From: Candidatus Altimarinota bacterium
Lineage (GTDB): Bacteria; Patescibacteriota; Gracilibacteria; BD1-5; UBA2023
NCBI GenBank assembly: GCA_028689245.1
Contig: JAQTWO010000003.1
Span: forward strand, 1-34,583
Length of the DNA stretch: 34,583 bases
Direction: 5' to 3'
Part shown: in pieces, positions 14,289-25,224 of the stretch
Position numbering within the stretch: position 1 is the stretch's first letter
How the letters are laid out: each line of letters begins with the position of its first letter
The notes under the pieces: model-generated
What the model saw: the letters and a program-made list of their open reading frames with translations, nothing else
The model's database searches: none
What the model was told of the DNA's origin: nothing
Translations under genes and position numbers: made by a program

Positions 14289-14945
14289 CTATTTAGTATA
14301 GTTGCCTAAAAGATTTCATACCAAAATTGGTGTTTGTTCCATGTCAATAACATCAGCTGGTCAGAAAAAATCGTAATGGTAATCCAGATGTCAATTTGCG
14401 TAAGTCATACTACTAAGTCTTGCTAAAATGCGCGAACCTGACGGATACCAATTATTTCAAAGCGCCATACTCTGACCATGATACTCACCTATCTTAGTAA
14501 TATGAACAAAGCCAGTTGGTCTCAAAGAGAGTCATCAATTCGTGATTTTATCCACTTCCATGACTTTTCGTCCACGTTCTGTAGGGTTCTCTGTCTCATC
14601 GAACCATGTTGGTCCAAAAAATAATTTACAGCCAGCTATATCCACTCTCTCAGGATCAATACAATCAAGCCTCATATTGATAATTCTTCAGATTTGTGGA
14701 TGATCTGATACATACCATTCATTTTGCCAGACATTCAATCCTTTCTCGGTAAATCTCGCAGATGACCATCCAGAAGTTCACCAAAGAGCCTCGAATTGTT
14801 CTGTAGTGATAATATGGTCTCGATCCAGAGTTTCTAAAATACTCGCAATGATAGGATTGCTCTCATTCACGCGAGAAACATCTCCGCTCGTAGATAGTGG
14901 ATGAATCATTTCTGTTCATCGTGTTATATCTATTTGATTCTCCAT
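14289..14945 (-). CDS. Hypothetical protein, 218 aa, UGA-rich
   Basis: Starts [18 protein letters not shown] and reads through nine UGA glycines, including a tandem UGA-UGA at residues about 146-147 (ITN-GG-LSLRP), to TAG. No signal peptide or membrane helix. Aromatic-rich segments ([37 protein letters not shown]) suggest a globular ligand-binding domain. I do not recognise the family. It is co-directional and nearly contiguous with the CsaA-like and PEBP genes. Confidence 0.75.
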
Positions 14946-15045
14946 GTATCAAGTATTAGTAATAATATATCACACTAATTATATCACACTTTCAAGAATT
15001 TTACAAACCTCTCTATCTATTCTTTTTTCTTTCATTCTTCATTTA

Positions 15046-15594
15046 CTATAATACTTTATGTAAGAAATCTCGTATCTGCCAGAATGGCTTTGCCTCCGTA
15101 TAAAATCTCTCGTATTCTTCTGTGGAAAGTTCGGCAGCGGTTCTTCTCTCTGTCCAATGTGGGATAAATAGCCGATCCCATCAAAATCCTCCGTCTCAGC
15201 GTGGTGAATTGGATATGCTTCATAGAACGCTTCATTCAAAAAATTCCAGATTTTTCCCATCGTAGTATCAGAACATACATCGAGCCACGGCACCCCTCTC
15301 CTTGCCATCCAACAGAGAGCAGATACGGTCAAACGGTACTTCCTCGATGAAAAATTTGATAAATGGTCACGGGAGTCTTCCAAGAGCGGAAAACTCCAGA
15401 GATACATCTTCAACCAGAACGGGCTTTTTTATAATATCGTATGCCTGTTTAACTTTGTGCTCGACAATCTCACGAAGGCTCAAAGATTGTAGTTCATCCA
15501 AGTGAATTTTCTGATGTGCTACCGGAAATCCCAGGTATTTGGCAAGATAATCCGCCTTATTCTGGTTTCCGGTTATAAAGGTTACGAGGTGCAT
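15046..15594 (-). CDS. HAM1/RdgB-like non-canonical purine NTP pyrophosphatase
   Basis: A 182-aa protein with six UGA glycines. N terminus MHLVTFITGNQNKADYLAKY is the HAM1 substrate-binding motif (TGN..K); VLVEDVSLEF stands for the usual v.vEDts; LP-G-PFIKFF, PR-G-DGGF-G-WDRLFIP and TAAELS complete the family signature. It hydrolyses dITP/XTP to monophosphates, cleaning the nucleotide pool. Several hallmark glycines are UGA, so standard calling keeps only the first 75 residues. Confidence 0.93.
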
Positions 15595-15679
15595 ATCTTT
15601 TTCATGTTACAAATTGCATTTTAAATACTATCTTCCTCATCGCACCATTATCGTCTCGACTGCCACTATATCTTCATTC

Positions 15680-15796
15680 TTAAATCTCTTCAGTTCACTG
15701 TTGTTCTAGTCGTTCGGAACTCGCATCTATATACTCATGAATCTGCTTGGAGAATTCATTTTCTGAGACATATTCAGACATATTTATTGTCTTCAT
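15680..15796 (-). CDS. Small 38-aa protein
   Basis: Starts MKTINMSEYVSENEFSKQIH and ends QQ-G-TEEI with one UGA glycine before TAA; acidic and helical. It lies about 26 nt after a predicted start from promoter copy C and 85 nt before the HAM1 gene, so it may be the first cistron or a leader peptide of that unit. Family unknown. Confidence 0.45.
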
Positions 15797-15829
15797 AAAC
15801 CGAAAGGTTACAAATAACTTCTCACCCTT

Positions 15830-15856
15830 ATTATAAAGTTTTCTCGAAAGATGCAA
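15830..15856 (-). promoter_or_regulatory. Promoter copy C, overlapping the end of the upstream gene
   Basis: TTGCAT (15856-15851), 15-nt spacer, TATAAT (15835-15830), with GAAACTTGCATCTT shared with copies A and B. It overlaps the last codons and TAA of the gene at 15831-16238. Confidence 0.6.
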
Positions 15857-16238
15857 GTTTCTTTTCCGCTCTTTTCTTCCTTCGCTCATCATTTGCCATG
15901 ATTCCATACGCGAGAAAATACCGTTCAAGCGATTCGTTCGTCTCTCCATATTGACTCTCTCCAAAGAGGTGATCGGAAACTATTTCCCGAGCTCGACAAA
16001 TCTCACGAAGCGATCACTTTCGTCGCCATCTCGGGTCTGCCATTGCGAGATCGAAGAGCTCATACATCCGCCAAGTTGCCCCTTCAAATTTCTCTTGATC
16101 GCCTAATTTTTTTGCTGCAATACTCCGCCCTACTTCCGAACCAATATTCCCAAGTTGCTCAATTGCAGACATACTCCACCAAGAACTCGACTCATCGAGG
16201 TATTCTTTATGGAAGGTTATTCCGGGGGTATTACGCAT
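15831..16238 (-). CDS. Conserved hypothetical protein, 135 aa
   Basis: Starts MRNTPGITFHKEYLDESSSW, then WSMSAIEQLGNIGSEVGRSI and LFDLAMADPRWRRK-G-SLRE (Gly is UGA). The pattern of a helical N terminus with NIGSEV, a central LDL..ADP motif and a C-terminal SLERYFLAYG is one I associate with a widespread uncharacterised family of about 120-130 aa; function unknown. The last eleven codons coincide with promoter copy C. Confidence 0.75.
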
Positions 16239-16289
16239 GGATAAGGGAAGAAACGATAGATAAAATCTGTTTTTGAATCTCTAGATTTT

Positions 16290-16709
16290 TTATATCCAGC
16301 GAAGTGGGATAAGCACTATTAATCCGATAAAATATCAAATAAACCAAGTATACGCAATAATCTTAATACTTATGAATATTCTAAAAAATATAAAAAAATA
16401 TTTTCTGATATTTTTCCAAATCTCTTTGATTATCAAATTCTTATCTAAAACAAAACACGAAAAGATATCCTTCAAAAAAAGATATAAAAAATATAAGAAA
16501 ACAAGTCAGACAAGAACATATGCAATATTTGATTCAACAATCCAAATATTATACCAGATACTTTTTCATATCTCTTTAGCTGACGGATTATCCAAATTTA
16601 CAGTAGCAATAAATGAAGACAAGATGGTAATTCCAATAAAAATATAAACAAAGCTAAAAATTTTAGTTTTTGCTTTATTTAGAAGGTCATCACTTATTTT
16701 TTCAAGCAT
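16290..16709 (-). CDS. Small membrane protein downstream of gyrB
   Basis: A 139-aa protein starting MLEKISDDLLNKAKTKIFSF with three UGA glycines. Hydrophobic helices at about residues 18-36, 59-80 and 110-136. A plus-strand ORF of 91 codons (16372-16647) covers the same DNA but has no supporting feature; I regard it as a shadow. It begins 21 nt after the gyrB stop. AT-rich. Function unknown. Confidence 0.65.
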
Positions 16710-16730
16710 AGAAAGAGGAGAGTGATAATT

Positions 16731-18722
<1,992 letters not shown>

Positions 18723-18896
18723 GGGAAAATATCAATATTTTCGGTGCACGTTCTTTGTGGAAAATACTATTTTTGAAAATCCATATTTCCGCATTATTGA
18801 ATAGGAAAAATAGTATTCATTGATGATGTTCCATCGGTTGTTTTTACGCATGCAAGCAAATATCTTTCGACACATATGGGAATTTCTATATTATTT

Positions 18897-18924
18897 TTGA
18901 CTTTTATACTTTTTTTCATACGAT
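18897..18924 (+). promoter_or_regulatory. Promoter of tRNA-Leu
   Basis: TTGACT (18897-18902), 16-nt spacer, TACGAT (18919-18924), 16 nt before the mature tRNA 5' end. Confidence 0.6.
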
Positions 18925-18940
18925 GCGATAGTTTTTGTAT

Positions 18941-19024
18941 GCCCTGATGGCGGAATGGTAGACGCGGAGGACTCAAAATCCTCTATCTTCGGATGTGCGG
19001 GTTCAAGTCCCGCTTGGGGCACCA
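18941..19024 (+). tRNA. tRNA-Leu(CAA)
   Basis: An 84-nt class II tRNA. Acceptor stem GCCCTGA / TTGGGGC with two G-U pairs; anticodon stem GAGGA / TCCTC around loop CTCAAAA gives anticodon CAA, reading UUG. The T arm GCGGGTTCAAGTCCCGC is perfect, a variable arm is present, and the CCA tail is encoded. It is not the expected suppressor-like tRNA-Gly(UCA), which must lie elsewhere. Confidence 0.97.
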
Positions 19025-19087
19025 TTGATAAAAAACAGATGAACTTGGAGAAATCCAGCTCTCATACTTGGAGTTCGAAAGATTTCC

Positions 19088-19123
19088 AAAAAAGACCTAA
19101 TCTTTACAGATTAGGTCTTTTTT
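19088..19123. terminator. Bidirectional terminator for tRNA-Leu and the DEAD-box gene
   Basis: Six A, GACCTAATCT, loop TTAC, AGATTAGGTC, six T: perfect hairpin with U-runs on both strands. The stop codon of the minus-strand helicase lies inside it. Confidence 0.93.
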
Positions 19124-20544
19124 GTGGATCGATTTGAACTTCATGATGCAAAACGACGGGAAACAGGAGCTGTAGAAAACCCATGCGTTCGTTCGCTTGT
19201 ACGTGGCTTCTGATGAGAATGCCCCTCTCCCCTTCTCGGAGTTCTTGCAGATCCTCCGTAAAACCCTCCGTTTCCTCTCTTTGTTTCCTGGTTTTTCATT
19301 CCGTCGGATGAAGCTGCGCCGGTTCGTGGAAACGGATGCGATTCGACCACGGGGATCTTCTGGGAGATGAGTTTCTCGATATCTCGGAGAAATACCGTAT
19401 CGTCGTGATCACAGAAAGAAATCGCCATACCCTTGGCTCCGGCTCGCCCGGTACGACCGATGCGGTGTACGTAGGTTTCGGAGATATTCGGGATGTCGTA
19501 GTTGATCATATATTCGAGCTCATCGATGTCGATTCCGCGGGAAGCGATATCGGTCGCAACGAGCACCCGAGTGGTCTGTTCCTTGAAATTGGAAAGAGCC
19601 CGTTGTCGGTTGTTCTGGGACTTGTTCCCGTGGATGGCCTCGGCAACGATCCCTCGTCCTATGAGGAACTTGACTACCTTGTCTGCCCCGTGCTTGGTTC
19701 GGGTAAATACGAGCACATTCCGGATCTTCGGATCCTGGAGCAGATGGACGAGGAGATTATTTTTATTCCCTTTGTCCACGTGGTACACGGATTGGGTGAT
19801 AGTCTCGGCAGTCGTTGAAACGGGAGTGATCTCCACTTTCTCTGGATTTCGGAGAATACCCTCGGCGAGCTTCATGATCTCGGGTGCCATGGTCGCTGAG
19901 AAAAAGAGCGTCTGCCGCTTGACCGGGATGATCTTGAGGAGTTTTTTTATATCATGAATGAATCCCATATCGAGCATACGATCGGCTTCATCGAGGACGA
20001 ATATCTCGATATCCGCAAGCGAAACGTATCCCTGATTCATGAGATCGAGAAGACGTCCCGGAGTAGCAATGAGGATATCGACCCCTTGTCGGAGTCGCTC
20101 CACTTGATTCCCCTGCTTGACTCCCCCGAAGATAACCGCCTGATGGAGTCCGCAGTATCGTCCGTACGCCCGAAAACTCTCCTCGATCTGGATGGCGAGT
20201 TCTCGAGTCGGAGTGACGATGAGGGTTTTGATTTTCCTAACCTCCTTTCCGCCTCACCCCCGACCCCTCTCCTTTTGGAGGAGACTTTCCAGAGAGCATT
20301 CAATCTCCCCTCGCCCTTTGGGAGAGGAGCTGGGGGTGAGGGCTTTCTTCGCATGAAGCAACTGAAGGATAGGTATAGCAAAGGCGGCAGTCTTACCGGT
20401 TCCTGTCTGAGCACATCCAAGAAAATCCCGTCCTGAGAGGATCGTAGGAATAGCTGCTACCTGAATAGGTGTCGGGGTCGTGTACCCTTCGTCATCGATG
20501 GCACGAAGTATCGGTTCTATGATCGGAAGGTCGGAAAAGAGCAT
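19111..20544 (-). CDS. DEAD-box RNA helicase (RhlE-like) with in-frame repeat insertion
   Basis: A 477-aa protein read through two UGA glycines, which joins two standard-code ORFs. Motifs: Q motif ([14 protein letters not shown]), I ([11 protein letters not shown]), Ia (TPTRELA), Ib (TPGRLL), II (DEAD), III (SAT), V ([10 protein letters not shown]) and VI ([10 protein letters not shown]). Between motifs I and Ia lie about 33 extra residues ([12 protein letters not shown]... GRG-G-GGK) coded by a palindromic repeat. The basic Ser/Arg-rich tail runs through a UGA into the terminator and stops at TAA 19111. RhlE-type helicases remodel RNA in ribosome assembly and decay. Confidence 0.95.
20252..20342. 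repeat. Palindromic element inserted in frame in the DEAD-box gene
   Basis: 91 bp bounded by CCTCACCCCCGACCCC and GGAGCTGGGGGTGAGG, imperfect terminal inverted repeats, with internal hairpins. On the coding strand it starts [12 protein letters not shown], the same frame as the copy in pyrG (LTPTFSTRGEGE). One of its codons is UGA, so the host gene survives only under the recoded UGA. Confidence 0.85.
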
Positions 20545-20639
20545 AAAAAAAGATTTAGTTATTAGAGGGGCGTATCATATGATTAATATGATAGATAGCA
20601 AATAAAAATGACTATAATATACAATCCTCCATTTTCCCC

Positions 20640-20692
20640 TTGCATTTCACACCATACATACTATAATTCGGCTATTATTATCTAATAATACC
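20640..20692 (+). promoter_or_regulatory. Promoter of the TSP1-domain gene
   Basis: TTGCAT (20640-20645), 16-nt spacer, TATAAT (20662-20667), then an inverted repeat TATTATTA-TC-TAATAATA (20673-20690) just before ATG 20697, possibly an operator or mRNA hairpin. Confidence 0.6.
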
Positions 20693-20696
20693 CTGT

Positions 20697-22163
20697 ATGG
20701 ATACGAAAGAACAACAGAAGAAAGGATATAGGAAAGGATATCTTGTCGGATACTCTCCTCTGAGATTGCTGGTCCTTCTGGGTATAACTCCTGTTTTATT
20801 GGTGGGTGTTCTCTCTGCGACAGGGCTTTTTTCTTCTCTTCCCTCCAATCCTTCTGGATATGTAGCAGGAGGAAAGTTCTCTGAGAGATTGGCAAATATA
20901 GCTTCGGTTTCATGTCCGACGACTCCCGTGAAACATTTTGTAAAGTGATTCGATGGAGATTACAAACCGGTGTGTGTTCCATATAATGCTCCGACTACGG
21001 GGAATGCAAATGTTGCCACAGAAAGCTTCTCTGCACCAGTAGCTTGAGGAATGCCCGGAGGAAAGTTCGGAACCTACTTCAATAATATCCTGAACTACTG
21101 TTCGGGGAACGGGGTACTCAAAGGATTCACTTCGCAGGGACAGAAGATATGTGTGGATGCTTCTGATAGAACGACACCTACGGATAATCCAGTTCTGGCA
21201 TCTCTTAGTGCGTCATCTATTGCGTATCCGACAGCTCTTCCATCAGGAACGAGTTCCGGTGGAACATATCAGAGTTTCTTTAATACGATGTTCGGTACTT
21301 CTTGTGGAGCGAATAAGGGGATAGTGAAGTTTGGAAGTGATGGGGCTCCGGTGTGCGCAATTATGCCATTGGATGGAATGTGTGGTTCGTCCAATGGACA
21401 AAGTTACTATACAGCACCTACAACTGGACTTTGTATAAAATGAACGCAATCATGAGTATCCGGAAGTTGACCTTGGAGTTGGACATGTAGTGGTATGGAT
21501 GGCGGTGGAAGCGTGAGTTGTGGAGCAAATAAGAAAGTGGATGGAGGATGGACTGCTTGGTCAGGATTTTCTTCTTGCAGTGCCTCTTGTGGAGGAGGAA
21601 CTCAGTCAAGTACTCGAAGCTGTACGAATCCGAGTCCAGCGAATGGGGGATCTGACTGTAGTGGTATATCCTCACAGAATCAGAGCTGTAATACTCAGGC
21701 GTGTGCTTGCTCCGGAGCAACTCCATGTGGAACTCCTGGTGCTTGTTATGCAACATCATGATGTGACAATACCTGTGGATCAACCAAAGTAAGTGACTGT
21801 GCAGGAACGTGTGGAGGAAGTGCCGTGGATTACAATGGAGGAAGTGCGGGGTGTGGAAGTGCACTTCCTAACCAGTATGTAGCAATATACACTTCATACG
21901 GTTGACAAGGTGGTGGTGGGGTAAGTAGATCTGGGTATGGTTTTGGAGAGGGAATTAGCACATTTTACTGGATGACCTGGATTCCTTGTAGTAGTTTTAC
22001 ATTACCTCTATCTGAAGCTGAAGCTCAAAAAGTAACCGGGATGTATGGTGTTTCGTATATTCCCTCTCATGTTGGTAGTTTCTGAATGGGTTCGTCTATA
22101 GAGTATAAGCAATGTGCCGTGACTCAAGGGATAGACCTGTTGAACTCGGGTGGTAATAATTAA
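20697..22163 (+). CDS. Secreted Cys-rich surface protein with thrombospondin type-1 repeat
   Basis: A 488-aa protein with eight UGA glycines. Residues 23-45 (LRLLVLLGITPVLLVGVLSA) form a membrane anchor or uncleaved signal. Three degenerate repeats follow, each GG.(F/Y)..........C......V..F...G...C, near residues 58, 121 and 188. GPWSWTCSGMDGGGSVSCGA leads into a TSP1 domain at about 283-338: GWTAWSGFSSCSASCGGGTQ, NPSPANGGSDCSG, CNTQAC. The C terminus is Gly/Ser-rich then globular. TSP1 domains bind glycans or proteins, so adhesion to a host or partner cell is a reasonable guess. Confidence 0.9.
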
Positions 22164-22200
22164 ATGAAACAACGTACTGGAGATTAAAGATATCAAAAAG

Positions 22201-22228
22201 ATGGAAACGAATTTCGTTTCCATTTTTT
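22201..22228. terminator. Terminator after the TSP1-domain gene
   Basis: ATGGAAACGA / TCGTTTCCAT, 10-bp perfect arms, 3-nt loop, followed by T run; preceded by an A-rich tract, so it could act on both strands. Confidence 0.88.
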
Positions 22229-22252
22229 ATATAGGAGGGATTCTGTCGTATA

Positions 22253-22696
22253 TTAGAATACCTTCCTTATCTGATTCACTATCTTTTCTTTTTCTTCCCG
22301 AGATGATTGTTCTCCTGTATATTCATAATGAGCACAGATTCTGAGTATATTTTTGATATCTTTTCATATATCTATCCGTTCTATTTCTCTCTGAGTTTTC
22401 CTGGTTGCGAGAGGCACTCTTCAGGTACGTTCCAGATATGAACGGATCAGGAAACTCAGTTTCTCGAAAAATCGATGATCGTCGCAGGAAAGACTGGAGA
22501 GTATTTCTCCTATGGATGATTCAGGTTGGATATCCACCGTATGCGTTTGTTTGTTGTTGTAATATCGTTCAAACAGTATGAGATAGACAATATATATCGT
22601 GTATATACCGATCCCGATGAGCAGAAGCGAGAGGGTCCCCTCTTTCATATACAAAATGACGTTAAGAAGGTTCTTGAGCGGATGAATATCAACCAT
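22253..22696 (-). CDS. Single-span membrane protein downstream of ftsQ
   Basis: A 147-aa protein starting MVDIHPLKNLLNVILYMKEG, two UGA glycines (ERT-G-RVP, IDI-G-KDI). Membrane helix at about residues 22-42 (LSLLLIGIGIYTIYIVYLIL), then a cytosolic helical domain. FFEKLSFLIRSYLERT-G with a C-terminal ILRICAHYEYT vaguely resembles DUF4381-type domains, but this is weak. It starts 19 nt after the ftsQ stop, so the operon context is envelope growth. Confidence 0.65.
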
Positions 22697-22715
22697 ATAT
22701 TTCTTTCATTAGGTA

Positions 22716-23714
22716 TTATTTATAGTATTCGCCGTAAATACGTTTGAGATTGTTTTTGCAGAGATTTTTATCCTGACAAACAAATATTTTTCCAGGAATA
22801 CGCATATCGATATAATATATATCTCATGAATTGATGATATCTTTATTGTTCTCATTATAAATCTTGAGAGATGCAATTTGATTATCAACATCATTTGCAA
22901 CGCGCATGAGGATAATCAGACCGCTTTCCAGGGCTATATGAATCTCTCGTTCTGCCTTAAAATAGGTAAACTTGGAGATATTGACGCTCGGAAATACGGT
23001 CTTGAAAAAATCGCGGGACCGAAGGATAAAGGGCATGTACTGACTGGAAACCCCTTCTTTGTAATCGATAAAGCTCATCTCAGAAAAACTGGCATCTACG
23101 AGATCGAGCGTGGAGAGATTCGCATCATTTGCTTTTTGAGATATGAGGATACCGTTGCTCGTCAGAACATATGTTTTATCTAGGTACGGAAAACGCACAA
23201 AGAACTGTGGTTTATACGATTCGATGATGATTTTGAGTCCGTTCGGAAAGAGTCGGGATATCGTCACGTCTTTTATGTTTTTTTGGAGAGCGATGAGCTT
23301 GTCGCGAATAGAATCGGTATCGATGGAAAATATGGAGGAACTGTAGATATCGTCTATGGATCTATACGCGATATTTATATTGCTGATAGAATCGATACGT
23401 TCGATGATAACCATCGATGGAGATATGCGGAAATACGGGGAGAATCCCAATACATATATACTCGCAGCGATAAGAAAGGTCCCGATAAAAATAAACGATA
23501 ATCGAAATCGGTATCTGTTTGCCTCGATGATGTTCGTGAGCGTATTAAAATAATAGAATCGTTTTTTTTCTCGAAAGAGCGTAAAAAGAGAGGGAACCGA
23601 TTCTGTTTTTTCCTGTGCATCAAAAAGGTAGCGCATTTTCTTTTCCAGCACGACCTTTTTTCGAAATTTTCGATTTTTCCAGTAGCGAACAATTTTCTGG
23701 AAACTATACCGCAT
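22716..23714 (-). CDS. ftsQ: Cell division protein FtsQ/DivIB
   Basis: A 332-aa protein with one UGA glycine (INS-G-DIYYIDMR). Cytosolic basic N terminus, membrane helix at about residues 73-94 (LSFIFIGTFLIAASIYVLGF), POTRA domain (SISNINIAYRSIDDIYSSSI), then DVTISRLFPNGLKIIIESYK and the late YIDMRIPGKIFV motif typical of FtsQ. It recruits FtsB/FtsL in the divisome. Start MRYSFQKIV overlaps the end of rbfA by 11 nt; upstream in-frame ATGs inside rbfA are less likely. Confidence 0.88.
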
Positions 23715-24069
23715 CTGTCCCATCAAGTCCATATTGTTTGGAGAGTTCATTGATAATATCTTGCACACTGCGAGTGGCGATTTCATTTTTGATTCGCTTA
23801 AAACGAATCTGCGGAATCTTGTAGGTCTGTATCTGTCTCCCTATATCGTGACGAAGCCTATCCGCCAAAGGTGCGAGTTTTTTTGGCAACATATCTTCGT
23901 GAGATGTGGCAGATACAAAGATATCCGCATACGACCGATCTTTGCTGATGATGACTTTTACAATGCTCACAATTCCGAATTCTTCACCGTGTTCACGAAT
24001 GTATTCGAGAAGGATAGGGGATGTTATTTCAAGAATATTTTCCGCGAAACGGTCAGTTTTTGTCGACAT
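23704..24069 (-). CDS. rbfA: Ribosome-binding factor A
   Basis: A 121-aa KH-like protein, no UGA. MSTKTDRFAENILEITSPIL, GIVSIVKVIISKDRSYADIF and RHDIGRQIQTYKIPQIRFKR match RbfA, which helps mature the 16S rRNA 5' end on the 30S subunit. It overlaps the start of ftsQ (ATGCGGTATAG), an unusual pairing. Its start lies 62 nt after the preceding membrane-protein gene. Confidence 0.9.
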   Translation of the reverse strand: MSTKTDRFAENILEITSPILLEYIREHGEEFGIVSIVKVIISKDRSYADIFVSATSHEDMLPKKLAPLADRLRHDIGRQIQTYKIPQIRFKRIKNEIATRSVQDIINELSKQYGLDGTDAV

Positions 24070-24131
24070 AGAATAATGATTGAGAAAATAATATTGGAGT
24101 ATCTTTGGGAGGGCATACCGGGAAGAAAAGA

Positions 24132-24587
24132 TTATATCTTCAAGTATCTCATAAGTCGTTCATTACTTGTGAGCTCTCCTCACTTTTCCGATTCTTGTAT
24201 GTACTGGAGAAGAAAATTTCTGAGTTCATAACTGTTTATGTCTTGAGTAAGTTCTATATCCACAGTGTTGAGTCATTTTTTCTTGAGTGCAAGACGGAGG
24301 AAGATAGGCTTTCTGTTATCGTATACGATGGAAAATTCCGTGACCGAAGGATAATCGTAAAAACTTCCGTTTATATTGATGCCATTTTCATCAACTGCAA
24401 TCTGCGTCATCTCGGGAGCATTATTCTCCATCATGAGATATACGCCGACAAATATGAACACTACCACGGAAAGAGCATAGAGCTGAACGAAAATACCCCA
24501 GATAATGAATGCGAGACAGAAAATCCCAGCAGTCGTATACCAACCTGGACCTTTCGTATTTTGAGTCGGGATATTCCAAGAGAACAT
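24132..24587 (-). CDS. Two-helix membrane protein of a CPR-type family
   Basis: A 151-aa protein with two UGA glycines. PTQNTKGPGWYTTAGIFCLA starts two adjacent helices (about residues 17-35 and 37-55), followed by a PH-like domain with the pattern ITQIAVDENGININGSFYDY-like, here MTQIAVDENGININGSFYDY, then TEFSIVYDN. Proteins with this two-helix plus PH-like layout are common in CPR genomes, but I cannot name a function. First gene of the run 24132-rbfA-ftsQ-22253. Confidence 0.75.
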
Positions 24588-24631
24588 AATATTTAGGGGT
24601 TAGGGAATAGTGACGAGGGAATAGGAGAAGG

Positions 24632-24756
24632 GTCATTCCAGCGAAGGCTCCCGAAGGTGTAATCTTGATCGCTGGAATCTATCATTATTATGGCTTTTCT
24701 TGAAAATACACCTCTGATAATCATTCCGAATGGATCCCCGCATACGCGAGGATGAC
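24632..24756. repeat. GTCATTC / GATGAC intergenic repeats
   Basis: GTCATTCCAGCGA with its inverse TCGCTGGAAT (24632-24683), followed by CATTCCGAATGGATCCCCGC and CGCGAGGATGAC. No ORF in this 224-nt gap between the pilin gene and the membrane-protein gene. Confidence 0.55.
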
Positions 24757-24811
24757 GAGATTCTCGCTTTCCCACTCAGTCGAGGGGGATTAAGGGGGAG
24801 GTATTTTTTAC

Positions 24812-25174
24812 TTATAAATTACTCATAATCATATTCACGATGAACCACGACGAAACCGCGATCACGAATCCGATGATCCCGTGCGTAATGGTCTCTGCTC
24901 CTTTCTTCTTCTCCTGGGACGTGAGCCCGAAGAGCGCCATCTGGAAAGCTCCGTAAATGATCATGATGACCGCGATAGTAGCCGCGAATCCGAGGATAAA
25001 TTTGGTCGCATAGGTAATCATACGAGGAATATCGTTGAAGTTGATATCCCCATTACGGAGCCTATTAGAATCACCGATTCCTCCAAGGATTCCAGCATTC
25101 TTGTCCTCTGCGAAGACATGCTCCGAGAGAAAGGAGGTAATAAGTGCCGTGAATATATAAAAAGCGTGTTTCAT
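24812..25174 (-). CDS. VirB2/TrbC-like pilin
   Basis: A 120-aa protein, no UGA. Signal peptide at residues 1-22 (MKHAFYIFTALITSFLSEHV, cleavage near FAED), a short polar stretch, then two helices at about 53-80 and 97-117 separated by TSQEKKKGAETI. This is the layout of type IV secretion VirB2/TrbC pilins. CPR genomes often carry isolated pilin and T4SS-like genes of this kind; no other T4SS gene is in the window. Confidence 0.75.
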   Translation of the reverse strand: MKHAFYIFTALITSFLSEHVFAEDKNAGILGGIGDSNRLRNGDINFNDIPRMITYATKFILGFAATIAVIMIIYGAFQMALFGLTSQEKKKGAETITHGIIGFVIAVSSWFIVNMIMSNL

Positions 25175-25224
25175 GTATAACTCTATGATAATGACTAAAA
25201 GTATTTTTTGGTAGTTCTTAATTA

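Noticed and set aside
16372-16647. Plus-strand 91-codon ORF opposite the small membrane-protein gene
   Set aside because: The minus strand reads 139 codons with three plausible UGA glycines and three membrane helices directly behind gyrB; the plus ORF has no promoter or neighbour support.
18794-18916. Minus-strand 41-codon ORF (MKKSIKVKNNIEIP...) upstream of gyrB
   Set aside because: Ends in a true TAA but is short, has no family resemblance and no ribosome-binding or promoter signal; may be chance in AT-rich DNA.
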